This document shows positions 8,382 through 14,822 of a stretch of DNA of 27,687 nucleotides, piece after piece. The notes beneath the pieces were generated by a model, which had not been told where the DNA came from, did no database searches, and saw nothing but the letters and a program-made list of their open reading frames with translations. The translations under genes were made by a program, and so were the position numbers. The DNA lies in NCBI GenBank assembly GCA_002427745.1, contig DIYF01000088.1:1-27687 (forward strand), given 5' to 3'. Within the stretch, counting starts at the first letter, position 1. The number at the start of each line of letters is the position of its first letter. Source of the DNA: Roseivirga sp. UBA6061 (GTDB taxonomy: Bacteria; Bacteroidota; Bacteroidia; Cytophagales; Cyclobacteriaceae).

Positions 8382-9856
8382 TCTTCAGGGAGTTGTTTGA
8401 ATAAAGCTTCAGTATCAATGTTCCTTTTAGTCATGCTGCGATACTGAAACAGGAAAATAAGAGAGCCCAGCGTCATGACCAGCAACCAGACAGGAGTGGA
8501 CCTGAAGTACCAGTGGCTAACCTCAGCCTGCAGGTCTTTGGATACGTGGACGATGATAAAACCTGTGAGAAAAAGTACTCCCAGCCAGGCCAATGTCTGT
8601 TGTTGCCATCTCTTACGGATAATACTGATGCGTCCTGCTATTTCCGGGTTTCGTTTCCCGATTGATAATACGGTAATACACATCAGCAGGAAGTTAACCA
8701 GCATGGCCAGTACCATAATATCAATACCCAGGAAGAAATCACCCGCAAAGTGGCTGCCCAGAATACCGATAGAAGCAATGATACCGCTCAGTATCAGCGC
8801 TCTGTGGGGAGTATGAAAGCCCGGGTGTGTTTTGCTGAGAGACTGTGGGAAAATACCATCACCGGCCCAGGCAAACACCAACCGTGAAACAGAGAGTATC
8901 ATGGCTGGTAAATCGTTGATCAGCGCTATTGCAGCCCCTGCTGTGATGATAACGCCCAGCGCAAAAGGAATGATGGGCTGGAGCAGGCCTGTGGCTGTTA
9001 TATCCTTTGTCATCGCTTCGGCTGATACGTATTGCCAGGGTACGGCATGATAAACTGCCGAAGAAAAGGCAAAATAGTACAGACCAACACCAAAAATGGC
9101 AATCCCGATGGCTCTGGGCAGTAGTTTCTCCGGTTGTTTAGCCTCTCCACCCGCCTGAGCAATGGCATCAAAGCCTATGAAACTCGAGAAGAGGATGGCT
9201 GCGGCAGCCAGAAATGTATTCCAGTCAAAGGCCCGGGTTGATTCTGCCTGTACCAGTCCGGGTACTGCCTGTCTGAAGTCTTCATGGTTAAAGCGAAAAC
9301 CTGTATATATCACGACTACTCCCAGACCAAACATCAACAGCATCAAAGGTATCAGGGCCTTTACATAGGCTTTAATACCGCGAATATTAATGAGAACAAA
9401 GGTCCAGAGCATCAAAAGCGCCAGACTGACCCTTACCCATCCTGTACTGAGCCATTCAGCCAGAGTCGGCTGATCAAGTGCCAGAGCAATATCTCTGAAA
9501 AAGGGTACAATGACATAGGCAATCACGCCAATTACAATGGAGAGTCCGAACCACTGAGAAAAGCTGGCTACAAAGCCAAGGTAGGGGTGAAGCCCTCTGC
9601 TGGCAAATACATAACTACCTCCGGCCCTGGGCATCGCAGAGCTGAGCATGGCATAGGCAAAGGCCGCCAGAAGAGCCGGTATGGCTGCAAACAGAAAGGC
9701 AGGTATGACATAAGGACCAATCCCGGGAACACTCCGCTGGATCATAAAAGGCACCACATAAATGGAAGCCCCGATCATAGAACAGATGCCTGTAGCCGCC
9801 AGGCCGGTTAACCCAAGATGTCTGGTAAGTTTAGTCGAAGAGGTTGCGTCCTGCAT
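8378..9856 (-). CDS. APC-family amino acid permease
   Basis: A 492-residue polytopic inner-membrane transporter of the amino acid-polyamine-organocation superfamily. About 12 hydrophobic segments are visible. TM1 carries the unwound glycine motif GICSMIGASIYVVP, and the FSSFIGFDAIAQAGGEAKQPEKLLPRAI segment is the family's TM6/loop signature. It overlaps the aldo/keto reductase-Rid gene by 4 bp, so transport and cytosolic metabolism of the same compound are likely coupled. The substrate cannot be assigned; amino acid or amine by family. Confidence 0.9.
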   Translation of the reverse strand: MQDATSSTKLTRHLGLTGLAATGICSMIGASIYVVPFMIQRSVPGIGPYVIPAFLFAAIPALLAAFAYAMLSSAMPRAGGSYVFASRGLHPYLGFVASFSQWFGLSIVIGVIAYVIVPFFRDIALALDQPTLAEWLSTGWVRVSLALLMLWTFVLINIRGIKAYVKALIPLMLLMFGLGVVVIYTGFRFNHEDFRQAVPGLVQAESTRAFDWNTFLAAAAILFSSFIGFDAIAQAGGEAKQPEKLLPRAIGIAIFGVGLYYFAFSSAVYHAVPWQYVSAEAMTKDITATGLLQPIIPFALGVIITAGAAIALINDLPAMILSVSRLVFAWAGDGIFPQSLSKTHPGFHTPHRALILSGIIASIGILGSHFAGDFFLGIDIMVLAMLVNFLLMCITVLSIGKRNPEIAGRISIIRKRWQQQTLAWLGVLFLTGFIIVHVSKDLQAEVSHWYFRSTPVWLLVMTLGSLIFLFQYRSMTKRNIDTEALFKQLPEE

Positions 9857-10041
9857 GCACGGTTGTACTGAGTCTGTTAAGATGTAGACCTTTCATGACT
9901 ATTACAAGCACTTTATTCTGTGAGCCTTCAGATTCCACTTCCCTGATTTATCTACTCGTAAGAGTGATTAGCTAATTCATCATGGTTGGTGATGGAGCTT
10001 CATGTCATTTCACACAGATCAAACTCAAACACGATATCACC

Positions 10042-10575
10042 ATGAAGCAGCAGATTTTGAAAACTATATTTTATCCAATAGTTCTCGGTATTCTCAGCCA
10101 GACCGCCCTTGGTCAGTCTGTCAAAGACCTTGATTTTCTTATTGGTACCTGGGAGGTAGAGGAGACGCTTTATCCCGGTACAGACAGGGAGTATAAAGAG
10201 AAAGGAATGCGAACCTGTGAGTATTACCTTATGGAGACTTTTATCAAATGCGAAGCAGAAACAGTTGTTTCCAAAACAGGAAAGAAAAGAGCCTATGTCT
10301 ATCTGATTAACTATAACAAGTGGGAGAAATATTATCAGGCGATCAATTTCGCTCATGATTATCCTGCCTATAGTCATCAGCAATGGTACCTGGATGCTCA
10401 GAAGAAAGAGATCAGAATTGTCATGCCACAGAACGCAAAAAGAGACCGCTTTTTCAGATCAAAAATCTCTTTTAAGAACCCTGACCGGATGATCTGGGAG
10501 GGCTGGCAAAGCCAGTTCACAGAAGCCAAAGACTGGTTTTATGTTTTTAAAGATGTAGGGGTAAGAGTGAAATAA
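10042..10575 (+). CDS. Small exported protein, DUF1579-like
   Basis: An exported protein of about 177 residues. The frame is open from 9982, but the ATG at 10042 gives a proper signal peptide (MKQQILKTIFYPIVLGILSQTALGQ), so it is the better start. The mature part begins DLDFLIGTWEVEETLYPG, a pattern typical of DUF1579/lipocalin-like Bacteroidota proteins, and is rich in aromatic residues on beta-strand-like segments. It ends 5 bp from the convergent WYL-PhyH gene. No catalytic motif was recognised. Confidence 0.75.
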   Translation: MKQQILKTIFYPIVLGILSQTALGQSVKDLDFLIGTWEVEETLYPGTDREYKEKGMRTCEYYLMETFIKCEAETVVSKTGKKRAYVYLINYNKWEKYYQAINFAHDYPAYSHQQWYLDAQKKEIRIVMPQNAKRDRFFRSKISFKNPDRMIWEGWQSQFTEAKDWFYVFKDVGVRVK

Positions 10576-10580
10576 GGCTC

Positions 10581-12311
10581 CTATTCCTGATCAGACAGAT
10601 TTATTCTTTCGGCCCACTGAAGGTCCTCTGCCAGCTCCACAGAAGCAAACTCGAGATGAATCACCCTTCTTTGCTTTTGGCTTTTACTTTTGGCAGAAGC
10701 ATGCAGTAGCAGAGGCTTCATCAAATGTACTCCTCCCGGCAGCATTTCAGTAATGACAGGCACACTGTTGGCAGAGATCAGCTGAATTTCCTCATCTGTC
10801 AATGGCTTTTTGTGTGAGCCCGGCAAAACTCTCAGAGCACCATTGGCCTCGGTAGTTTCATCGAGGTGTAAGCGGATAGAGAAGCAATTGTGATTGACCT
10901 CAGCAGGAGGGAGCACACTGATAACCTCATTTTTTTGGGTCCAGCCGGTATAGCCAGTGGTTTCCAGTTTTTCCTGAACATTGATGGCCCTGTCCTGGTG
11001 CCAGGTAACATACCAGTTGGCTTCGGGCGGCTTGTTAAAAAAGATGGCTTTGACGAGGAAGGCCTTTTCATCCATCGCCCTGACAATGCGTCTCAGATTT
11101 TTGTTCAACAGTATATCTTTAAGCTCCGGAACAGTTTTCAACAGTTGTCTCCGGGCAAAACTGGTTCTGGACTGAGGGAGGCTCTGATCAAGTACTCTTT
11201 TAATTTTATCTACTTCCCGCTTTGTATAAACATAATTCATAACGCTCGAGCCATTGTGCTCCAGTCTTCTTTTGGCCGTAACAAGCCCTGTTTCACTGAG
11301 CTCTGTGTTATATAGGTCTACGCCCCCCAGCAAACGGCCTTTAATGCTTCTTTTCAATCGTTCGGGAGAAATCACTTTCACACCATCGCCAAAAGCCAGA
11401 ATTTCTTTTTCTAGCTCAAAGTTATGCTGTACGTACAGTGAGATGGTAATGCCATAGTTGTCCTTTTCTATAAACTTCTGAGAGTGATGCAGGGGCTTGG
11501 TCAGTACATAAGGAGCATGCTTATGGGTGACATAGAGCTGCACCTCTTCAGGCGCAAGGCCGGTACTTACGGATACACCTATTACATCTCTGAAGTAGGT
11601 GTCTGCATCAAAGTCACTGGTATCGATCAAAGGAACCTCGGAAGACTCCAGATTGATAATCCGGTCCAGTGCCAGATTTTGAAATTCATCTTTTGCCTTT
11701 CGTTTACCGATCACAAACCAACGATTTCTGAATTCCTTGAGTAAAAAAGGGTGGAAAGTAAAAGTACTGGCCTGTCGGGCCTTAAACGACTGATAGGTCA
11801 TAGAAATACTCTGCTTCCGAATAATGGTCTGATAGAGTTTATCCAGATGTTCCAGCCCCTTCAGGTTCTCATTCTTTTCAAAATCGATAACAGGCTTTTG
11901 CTGAGTCTTCTGTGAATAGACATGATCCTCGAGCTTCTGTACCATGCCTTCCAGTTCACGGAAGTGAGAGAAGCCCTTGAACTGTTTCAGGAAGTCTACG
12001 GTCTCGGATAAGCGCCCCAGGTCCTGATCGGTCAAGGGAATATTGGTGATGCTGTACTCAGGATCTTCATAGGTATAATACTTCCTGTCCATCACAATGA
12101 TAGGGGCATTATAACCGAGTTTATCGCTCCGCATCATTTGTATGTCCATCTGTACTGTACGCCTGCTGACTCCCTTGTCTATGCCTTCATATTCATAGAG
12201 CGTTTCAGAGCATGCCTCAATCAGGTCTTCCAGTGTCCATTTCCTGAAACGGTTTTTGAGGCAGTTGTCTATAGTTCGGTATCGTATAAGGGCATTTCTA
12301 TTGACTGGCAT
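10581..12311 (-). CDS. WYL-domain regulator fused to a phytanoyl-CoA dioxygenase-like domain
   Basis: A 576-residue fusion with no frame break. The N-terminus carries a winged-helix-like DNA-binding part (about 1-80, helix around SRRTVQMDIQMMR). A WYL ligand-sensing domain follows (about 150-330: FHPFLLKEFRNRWFVIGKR, LALDRI, with W-F-V at the WYL position), then a WYL C-terminal extension (LAFGDGVKVISPERLKRSIKG). From about 350 to the end is a PhyH-type 2-oxoglutarate/Fe(II) oxygenase fold: EHNGSSVMNYVYTKREVD, the metal motif H438-x-D440 in WHQD, LHLDETTEANGALRVLPGSH, distal H537 and R549 for 2-oxoglutarate. It is divergent from the TROVE gene across 115 bp, so it is the obvious candidate regulator of the RNA-repair locus. 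WYL proteins commonly sense nucleotide or nucleic-acid ligands; an oxygenase could add oxygen, iron or 2-oxoglutarate input. That coupling is inference. Confidence 0.87.
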   Translation of the reverse strand: MPVNRNALIRYRTIDNCLKNRFRKWTLEDLIEACSETLYEYEGIDKGVSRRTVQMDIQMMRSDKLGYNAPIIVMDRKYYTYEDPEYSITNIPLTDQDLGRLSETVDFLKQFKGFSHFRELEGMVQKLEDHVYSQKTQQKPVIDFEKNENLKGLEHLDKLYQTIIRKQSISMTYQSFKARQASTFTFHPFLLKEFRNRWFVIGKRKAKDEFQNLALDRIINLESSEVPLIDTSDFDADTYFRDVIGVSVSTGLAPEEVQLYVTHKHAPYVLTKPLHHSQKFIEKDNYGITISLYVQHNFELEKEILAFGDGVKVISPERLKRSIKGRLLGGVDLYNTELSETGLVTAKRRLEHNGSSVMNYVYTKREVDKIKRVLDQSLPQSRTSFARRQLLKTVPELKDILLNKNLRRIVRAMDEKAFLVKAIFFNKPPEANWYVTWHQDRAINVQEKLETTGYTGWTQKNEVISVLPPAEVNHNCFSIRLHLDETTEANGALRVLPGSHKKPLTDEEIQLISANSVPVITEMLPGGVHLMKPLLLHASAKSKSQKQRRVIHLEFASVELAEDLQWAERINLSDQE

Positions 12312-12355
12312 GGCAGAACGACAATTTTTTCAAAAAATCTGAAAAATAATTTTAC

Positions 12356-12396
12356 TACGCAAAAAGACTGCGCACAGGGGCCTCACCTTTGAATCA
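12356..12396 (+). promoter_or_regulatory. Promoter/operator of the TROVE gene (paired TRCGCA)
   Basis: TACGCA (12356-12361) and TGCGCA (12369-12374) lie 13 bp apart, then 12 nt, then CTTTGAATCA (12387-12396). The same arrangement with identical spacing occurs before rtcB at 14823-14863. CACCTTTG (12384-12391) is a one-mismatch TAnnTTTG -7 element, so the paired sites occupy the -33 zone. An AT-rich block just upstream is also similar between the two promoters. A dimeric regulator binding site is likely. Confidence 0.75.
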
Positions 12397-12426
12397 TCAA
12401 TAAGAAAAAACATTAACCACACAGTC

Positions 12427-13947
12427 ATGAAATTCAATGTATTCAGAAAAGCAGCGGTAACCACTACCAACCATGCAGGAGCTGTAGCATACAGAACAAG
12501 TGCAGAATTGGAGCTGTATACGGCTGTGGTGACGGCAAGTTTGTCGGGCACGTTTTATGAAAAAGAAGATAGCCGGTTGAATAGAATCATCGGTCTGATT
12601 AATAAGGTAGAGCCTTCGTTCGTAGCAAAGCTGGCCATTTACTGCAGGGAGCAAATGCACCTGCGTTCGGTACCGCTGGTACTGATTACAGAACTCTCTA
12701 AGTCGCATAATGGAGATGGTTTGGTAGGCCGGACAACTCAGCGGGTGATTCAGCGAGCTGATGAGATCACTGAGTTGCTGGCTTACTATCAGCTGTCAAA
12801 CCTGAGAACTGGAGATAAGCAGCTGAACAGGCTTTCTAAGCAGATACAGAAAGGTGTTGCGGGAGCATTCAATAAGTTTGACGAGTATCAGTTTGCCAAG
12901 TATAACAGAAAAACAGCGGTAAGCTTTAAGGATGCACTGTTTCTGACACACCCCAAGGCTGCTTCAGAAGATCAGCAGGCTTTATTTGACAAGATCATAA
13001 ACGATGACTTGCAAACTCCTTATACCTGGGAAGTGGAGCTCTCTGCAGTAGGGCAGCAGAAATTTACATGCGATAAGGAAAAAGCACGCGCTGTGACAGC
13101 CAGGTGGGAAGAATTGATTTTCAGTGGTAAGCTGGGCTATATGGCCTTGTTGAGAAACCTGAGAAACATCCTGCAGGCCAATGTGTCAGCTGATGCTATC
13201 AGAGAAGTAGGTAGAAAGCTGGCTGATCCTAAGGCTGTAAGGCGCTCGAAACAACTGCCATTCAGGTTTTTAGCGGCTTACAAAGAGCTTGAGCCTTTGA
13301 GGCTGAACTATGTAACCTGGCTGATGGATGCTTTGGAAGAAGCAGTAAAAACCAGCGCAGAGAATATCAAAGGTTATGACTTGAATACGAGGTTGTTGAT
13401 TGCAGCCGATGTATCAGGTTCAATGTATAAACCGGTGAGCGGAAAGAGCAAAATCCGATGCTATGATGTAGGACTGGTATTGAGTATGATTCTGGCATCT
13501 CATTCGGAGAATGTGGTGACGGGTATCTTCGGTAGCACCTGGAAAGAAGTCAATATGTCGAGAAAGAACATATTGTCAAATGTAGGTAAGCTGAATGGTA
13601 TCGAAGGCTCAGTAGGCTATTCTACAAATGCTCATATCGTGATCAGTTCGCTGATCAACGCGAACAGAAAAATGGATAAAGTGATGTTCTTTACTGATCT
13701 GCAGATGTGGGATAGCACCGGTAGCAATACGCAGTTAAAAACTGTCTGGAAACGATATAAGGCACAGGTGGCGCCAGAGGCAAAGCTGTACCTGTTCGAT
13801 CTGGCAGGTTATGGAAATGTACCATTGAGAGTAGAAGGGAACGATGTTTTCCTGATTGCCGGATGGTCTGATAAAATCTTCGATGTCCTGGCGGCCATTG
13901 AAGAAGGTGGAGATGCCATTGAGAAAATCAATCGTATCGAAATCTGA
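12427..13947 (+). CDS. rsr: TROVE-domain protein, Ro60/Rsr homologue
   Basis: A 506-residue Ro60-type ring protein that binds Y RNA and the ends of misfolded or damaged RNA. The TROVE helical-repeat ring occupies about residues 5-315. The C-terminal von Willebrand A-like domain (about 320-500) retains a MIDAS: DVSGS at 328-332, T400 in GYSTN and FTDLQMWD (422-429, D424). Length is normal for bacterial Rsr. It is immediately followed by a hairpin and a 600-bp structured RNA block with Y-RNA-like motifs, then rtcB. In Deinococcus and Salmonella, Rsr works with Y RNA and an exoribonuclease or in RNA repair; the same is inferred here. Expression is probably driven by the operator-bearing promoter shared with rtcB. 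Confidence 0.93.
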   Translation: MKFNVFRKAAVTTTNHAGAVAYRTSAELELYTAVVTASLSGTFYEKEDSRLNRIIGLINKVEPSFVAKLAIYCREQMHLRSVPLVLITELSKSHNGDGLVGRTTQRVIQRADEITELLAYYQLSNLRTGDKQLNRLSKQIQKGVAGAFNKFDEYQFAKYNRKTAVSFKDALFLTHPKAASEDQQALFDKIINDDLQTPYTWEVELSAVGQQKFTCDKEKARAVTARWEELIFSGKLGYMALLRNLRNILQANVSADAIREVGRKLADPKAVRRSKQLPFRFLAAYKELEPLRLNYVTWLMDALEEAVKTSAENIKGYDLNTRLLIAADVSGSMYKPVSGKSKIRCYDVGLVLSMILASHSENVVTGIFGSTWKEVNMSRKNILSNVGKLNGIEGSVGYSTNAHIVISSLINANRKMDKVMFFTDLQMWDSTGSNTQLKTVWKRYKAQVAPEAKLYLFDLAGYGNVPLRVEGNDVFLIAGWSDKIFDVLAAIEEGGDAIEKINRIEI

Positions 13948-13950
13948 TGC

Positions 13951-13975
13951 AGCCCCTGTCAAATGGACAGGGGCT
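13951..13975 (+). terminator. Hairpin between TROVE gene and Y-RNA-like array
   Basis: AGCCCCTGTC (13951-13960) pairs perfectly with GACAGGGGCT (13966-13975) around a 5-nt loop, starting 4 nt after the TROVE stop. Only a weak, displaced U-tract (ATTTTTG at 13984-13990) follows, so it may be a leaky terminator, an attenuator or an mRNA 3'-end stabiliser that lets some transcription run into the RNA array. Confidence 0.6.
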
Positions 13976-14000
13976 TATGAAGAATTTTTGTTAATAAGGA

Positions 14001-14025
14001 GTGCCGTAGAAAAGCCATACTTCGT
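14001..14025 (+). repeat. Ro-binding-type hairpin motif, copy 1
   Basis: GTGCCGTA, 9 nt, TACTTCGT. The strands can pair as GUG/CGU and GUA/UAC around a CC/UU pyrimidine mismatch, resembling the irregular Ro60-binding helix of Y RNAs. It is preceded by AAGGA, and its 9-nt spacer is the same length as in the other three copies. Confidence 0.7.
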
Positions 14026-14040
14026 TTGGTGAATCACTTC

Positions 14041-14079
14041 GGAGAGACTTGTCTCTCCAAGTGAGAGGTTCGAGTCCTC
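14041..14079 (+). ncRNA. Unit 1 stem-loop plus T-arm-like hairpin
   Basis: GGAGAGA (14041-14047) pairs perfectly with TCTCTCC (14052-14058) around a CTTG loop, like a long variable arm. It is followed by GAGG-TTCGAGT-CCTC (14065-14079), a T-arm with a classic T-loop. I found no matching acceptor helix or D-arm before copy 2, so this unit is either degenerate or shorter. Confidence 0.65.
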
Positions 14080-14116
14080 AGGTTTTTCGCCTTTGCCTCC
14101 TTACAGTAATTTAAGA

Positions 14117-14141
14117 GTGCCGTAGAATAGTGTTACTTCGA
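14117..14141 (+). repeat. Ro-binding-type hairpin motif, copy 2
   Basis: GTGCCGTA, 9 nt, TACTTCGA. Additional outer pairing is possible between GAGTG (14115-14119) and CACTC (14146-14150). It has the same spacer length as the other copies. Confidence 0.7.
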
Positions 14142-14174
14142 CTTTCACTCGGGAAATATGGCCTGCCTGTCGCA

Positions 14175-14243
14175 GACAGGGTTCGAATCCCGTCAGATCC
14201 ACTATATATGTTGAACATGGGTCTGTCGTCTAAGGGTAGGACG
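14175..14243 (+). ncRNA. Circularly permuted tRNA-like module, unit 2
   Basis: In order: a T-arm (GAC-A-GGG, loop TTCGAAT, CCCGTC; one bulged A); directly after it AGATCCA (14195-14201); a 16-nt loop; TGGGTCT (14218-14224), which pairs with AGATCCA over 7 bp with one G-U; then GT at the position of bases 8-9; then a D-arm CGTC-TAAGGGTAG-GACG (14227-14243) with the GG of a D-loop. This is tRNA geometry with the acceptor helix closed by a loop, so the T-side strand precedes the D-side strand. Confidence 0.75.
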
Positions 14244-14285
14244 CCATCAGTCATTATTTGTCCATTGCCTCTTAAAATTTAAAGA

Positions 14286-14310
14286 GTGTCGTAGTGTAGT
14301 CATACTTCGT
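14286..14310 (+). repeat. Ro-binding-type hairpin motif, copy 3
   Basis: GTGTCGTA, 9 nt, TACTTCGT. It has UC instead of CC at the mismatch, keeping a pyrimidine internal loop opposite UU. It is preceded by TTTAAAGA. Confidence 0.7.
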
Positions 14311-14324
14311 TAAGTAGTGGGGTC

Positions 14325-14417
14325 ACCGGTTCGAGTCCGGTCTCTGAGGAGTTGCCTCAGAGTAGCTCAGTTTGGTTAGAGCACATAAAGAGACTATGCG
14401 TTTTATTACCTCTTTAT
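14325..14417 (+). ncRNA. Circularly permuted tRNA-like module, unit 3
   Basis: T-arm ACCGG-TTCGAGT-CCGGT (14325-14341, 5 perfect pairs), then CTCTGAGG (14342-14349), a 5-nt loop and CCTCAGAG (14355-14362) forming 8 perfect pairs. TA follows, exactly the usual U8-A9, then a D-arm GCTC-AGTTTGGTTA-GAGC (14365-14382). A further helix ATAAAGAG/CTCTTTAT (14385-14392 and 14410-14417) with a 17-nt loop sits where an anticodon arm would begin. Its sequence differs from unit 2 but the pairing pattern is the same. Confidence 0.78.
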
Positions 14418-14430
14418 TCATCTTATAAGG

Positions 14431-14455
14431 ATGTCGTCAGTTTGAAATACTTCGT
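14431..14455 (+). repeat. Ro-binding-type hairpin motif, copy 4
   Basis: ATGTCGTC, 9 nt, TACTTCGT. The outer strands pair well: GGATG (14429-14433) with CGTCC (14453-14457), then a UC/UU internal loop, then GU/AC. This copy gives the clearest view of the helix with a pyrimidine internal loop. Confidence 0.68.
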
Positions 14456-14474
14456 CCACAGAGAAGGGGAAGGG

Positions 14475-14507
14475 TATCCATTTTTATGGATAGGGGTGCA
14501 AATCCCC
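14475..14507 (+). ncRNA. Unit 4 stem-loop plus T-arm-like hairpin
   Basis: TATCCAT (14475-14481) pairs perfectly with ATGGATA (14486-14492) around TTTT, directly followed by GGGG-TGCAAAT-CCCC (14493-14507), a T-arm shape with an atypical TGCAAAT loop. As in unit 1, a 7-bp variable-arm-like hairpin with a 4-nt loop precedes the T-arm. No D-arm follows before the terminator. Confidence 0.6.
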
Positions 14508-14554
14508 CCGGACAGGTCCCCGTTAAATTCAAACAAATTGTTACTCCTTTGCTA

Positions 14555-14586
14555 AACCGTTCTGTATTTTCAGAGCGGTTTTTTTT
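14555..14586 (+). terminator. Intrinsic terminator of the RNA array
   Basis: AACCGTTCTG (14555-14564) pairs with CAGAGCGGTT (14571-14580), 10 bp with one G-U, around a 6-nt loop, and runs into eight Ts (14579-14586). A textbook factor-independent terminator that defines the 3' limit of the array. Confidence 0.9.
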
Positions 14587-14670
14587 ATGGTCAGTTTTAA
14601 ATAAGGTGTATCAAGAGGCTATTATGATTACTGAGCGTAGGCTCTTCCCTTAAACGACCTCTGTATTGTC

Positions 14671-14690
14671 ATTCCCACAGAAATGGGAAT
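14671..14690. repeat. REP-like palindrome
   Basis: ATTCCCA (14671-14677) and TGGGAAT (14684-14690) form a 7-bp hairpin within a GTCATTCCC...GGGAATC context. That resembles the dispersed GTCATTCCC-type palindromes found in many bacterial intergenic regions. Only one copy was noticed in this window. The rest of the 14587-14822 gap holds nothing I recognise. Confidence 0.45.
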
Positions 14691-14822
14691 CTCATTAGTC
14701 CCTGAGTTTTTAAGTGAGGAAAAGGTAAGTTGAATAGGTCCAAAGACTAAAGCCAGTCCAGGTGACCTTCAGGTTTTCGGGTTGATTGCTAAAAACCGGT
14801 ATTTTTCTAAAATATTTTTGAT

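Larger units (their letters stand above)
13991..14586 (+). ncRNA. Multi-unit Y-RNA-like / tRNA-mimic array
   Basis: About 600 bp without a credible protein gene. It contains four copies of a motif GUGYCGUA-N9-UACUUCG (starts 14001, 14117, 14286, 14431). Each copy is followed by a T-arm-like hairpin; the second and third are also followed by a permuted acceptor helix and a D-arm. It ends at an intrinsic terminator (14555-14586). Bacterial Y RNAs combine a Ro60-binding helix with a tRNA-like module, and they are encoded next to rsr. Position and content therefore suggest one precursor carrying several Y RNA units, or a large composite Y RNA. Which bases form the mature ends cannot be told from sequence alone. 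Confidence 0.8.

Noticed and set aside
9284..9811. 175-codon plus-strand frame antisense to the APC permease
   Set aside because: Low-complexity polar translation without motifs, fully covered by a strong transporter gene.
12324..12338. ATTTTTT-C-AAAAAAT palindrome as an operator or terminator
   Set aside because: A perfect but A/T-only palindrome in an AT-rich divergent promoter could occur by composition, and it is not repeated at the rtcB promoter.
14161..14400. Canonical tRNA genes, suggested by perfect T-loops and D-arms
   Set aside because: No stretch has acceptor, D-arm, 7-nt anticodon loop, T-arm and acceptor in the normal order. The acceptor strands pair only in the permuted order, and no 3' CCA context fits.
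13991..14460. CRISPR-like array because of four spaced repeats
   Set aside because: Repeat intervals are 116, 169 and 145 bp, the intervening DNA is itself structured and tRNA-like, and there are no cas genes.
14352..14555. A 67-codon open frame over the RNA array
   Set aside because: It crosses the D-arm, two helices and the fourth hairpin motif, lacks any protein-like pattern, and is explained by RNA structure.
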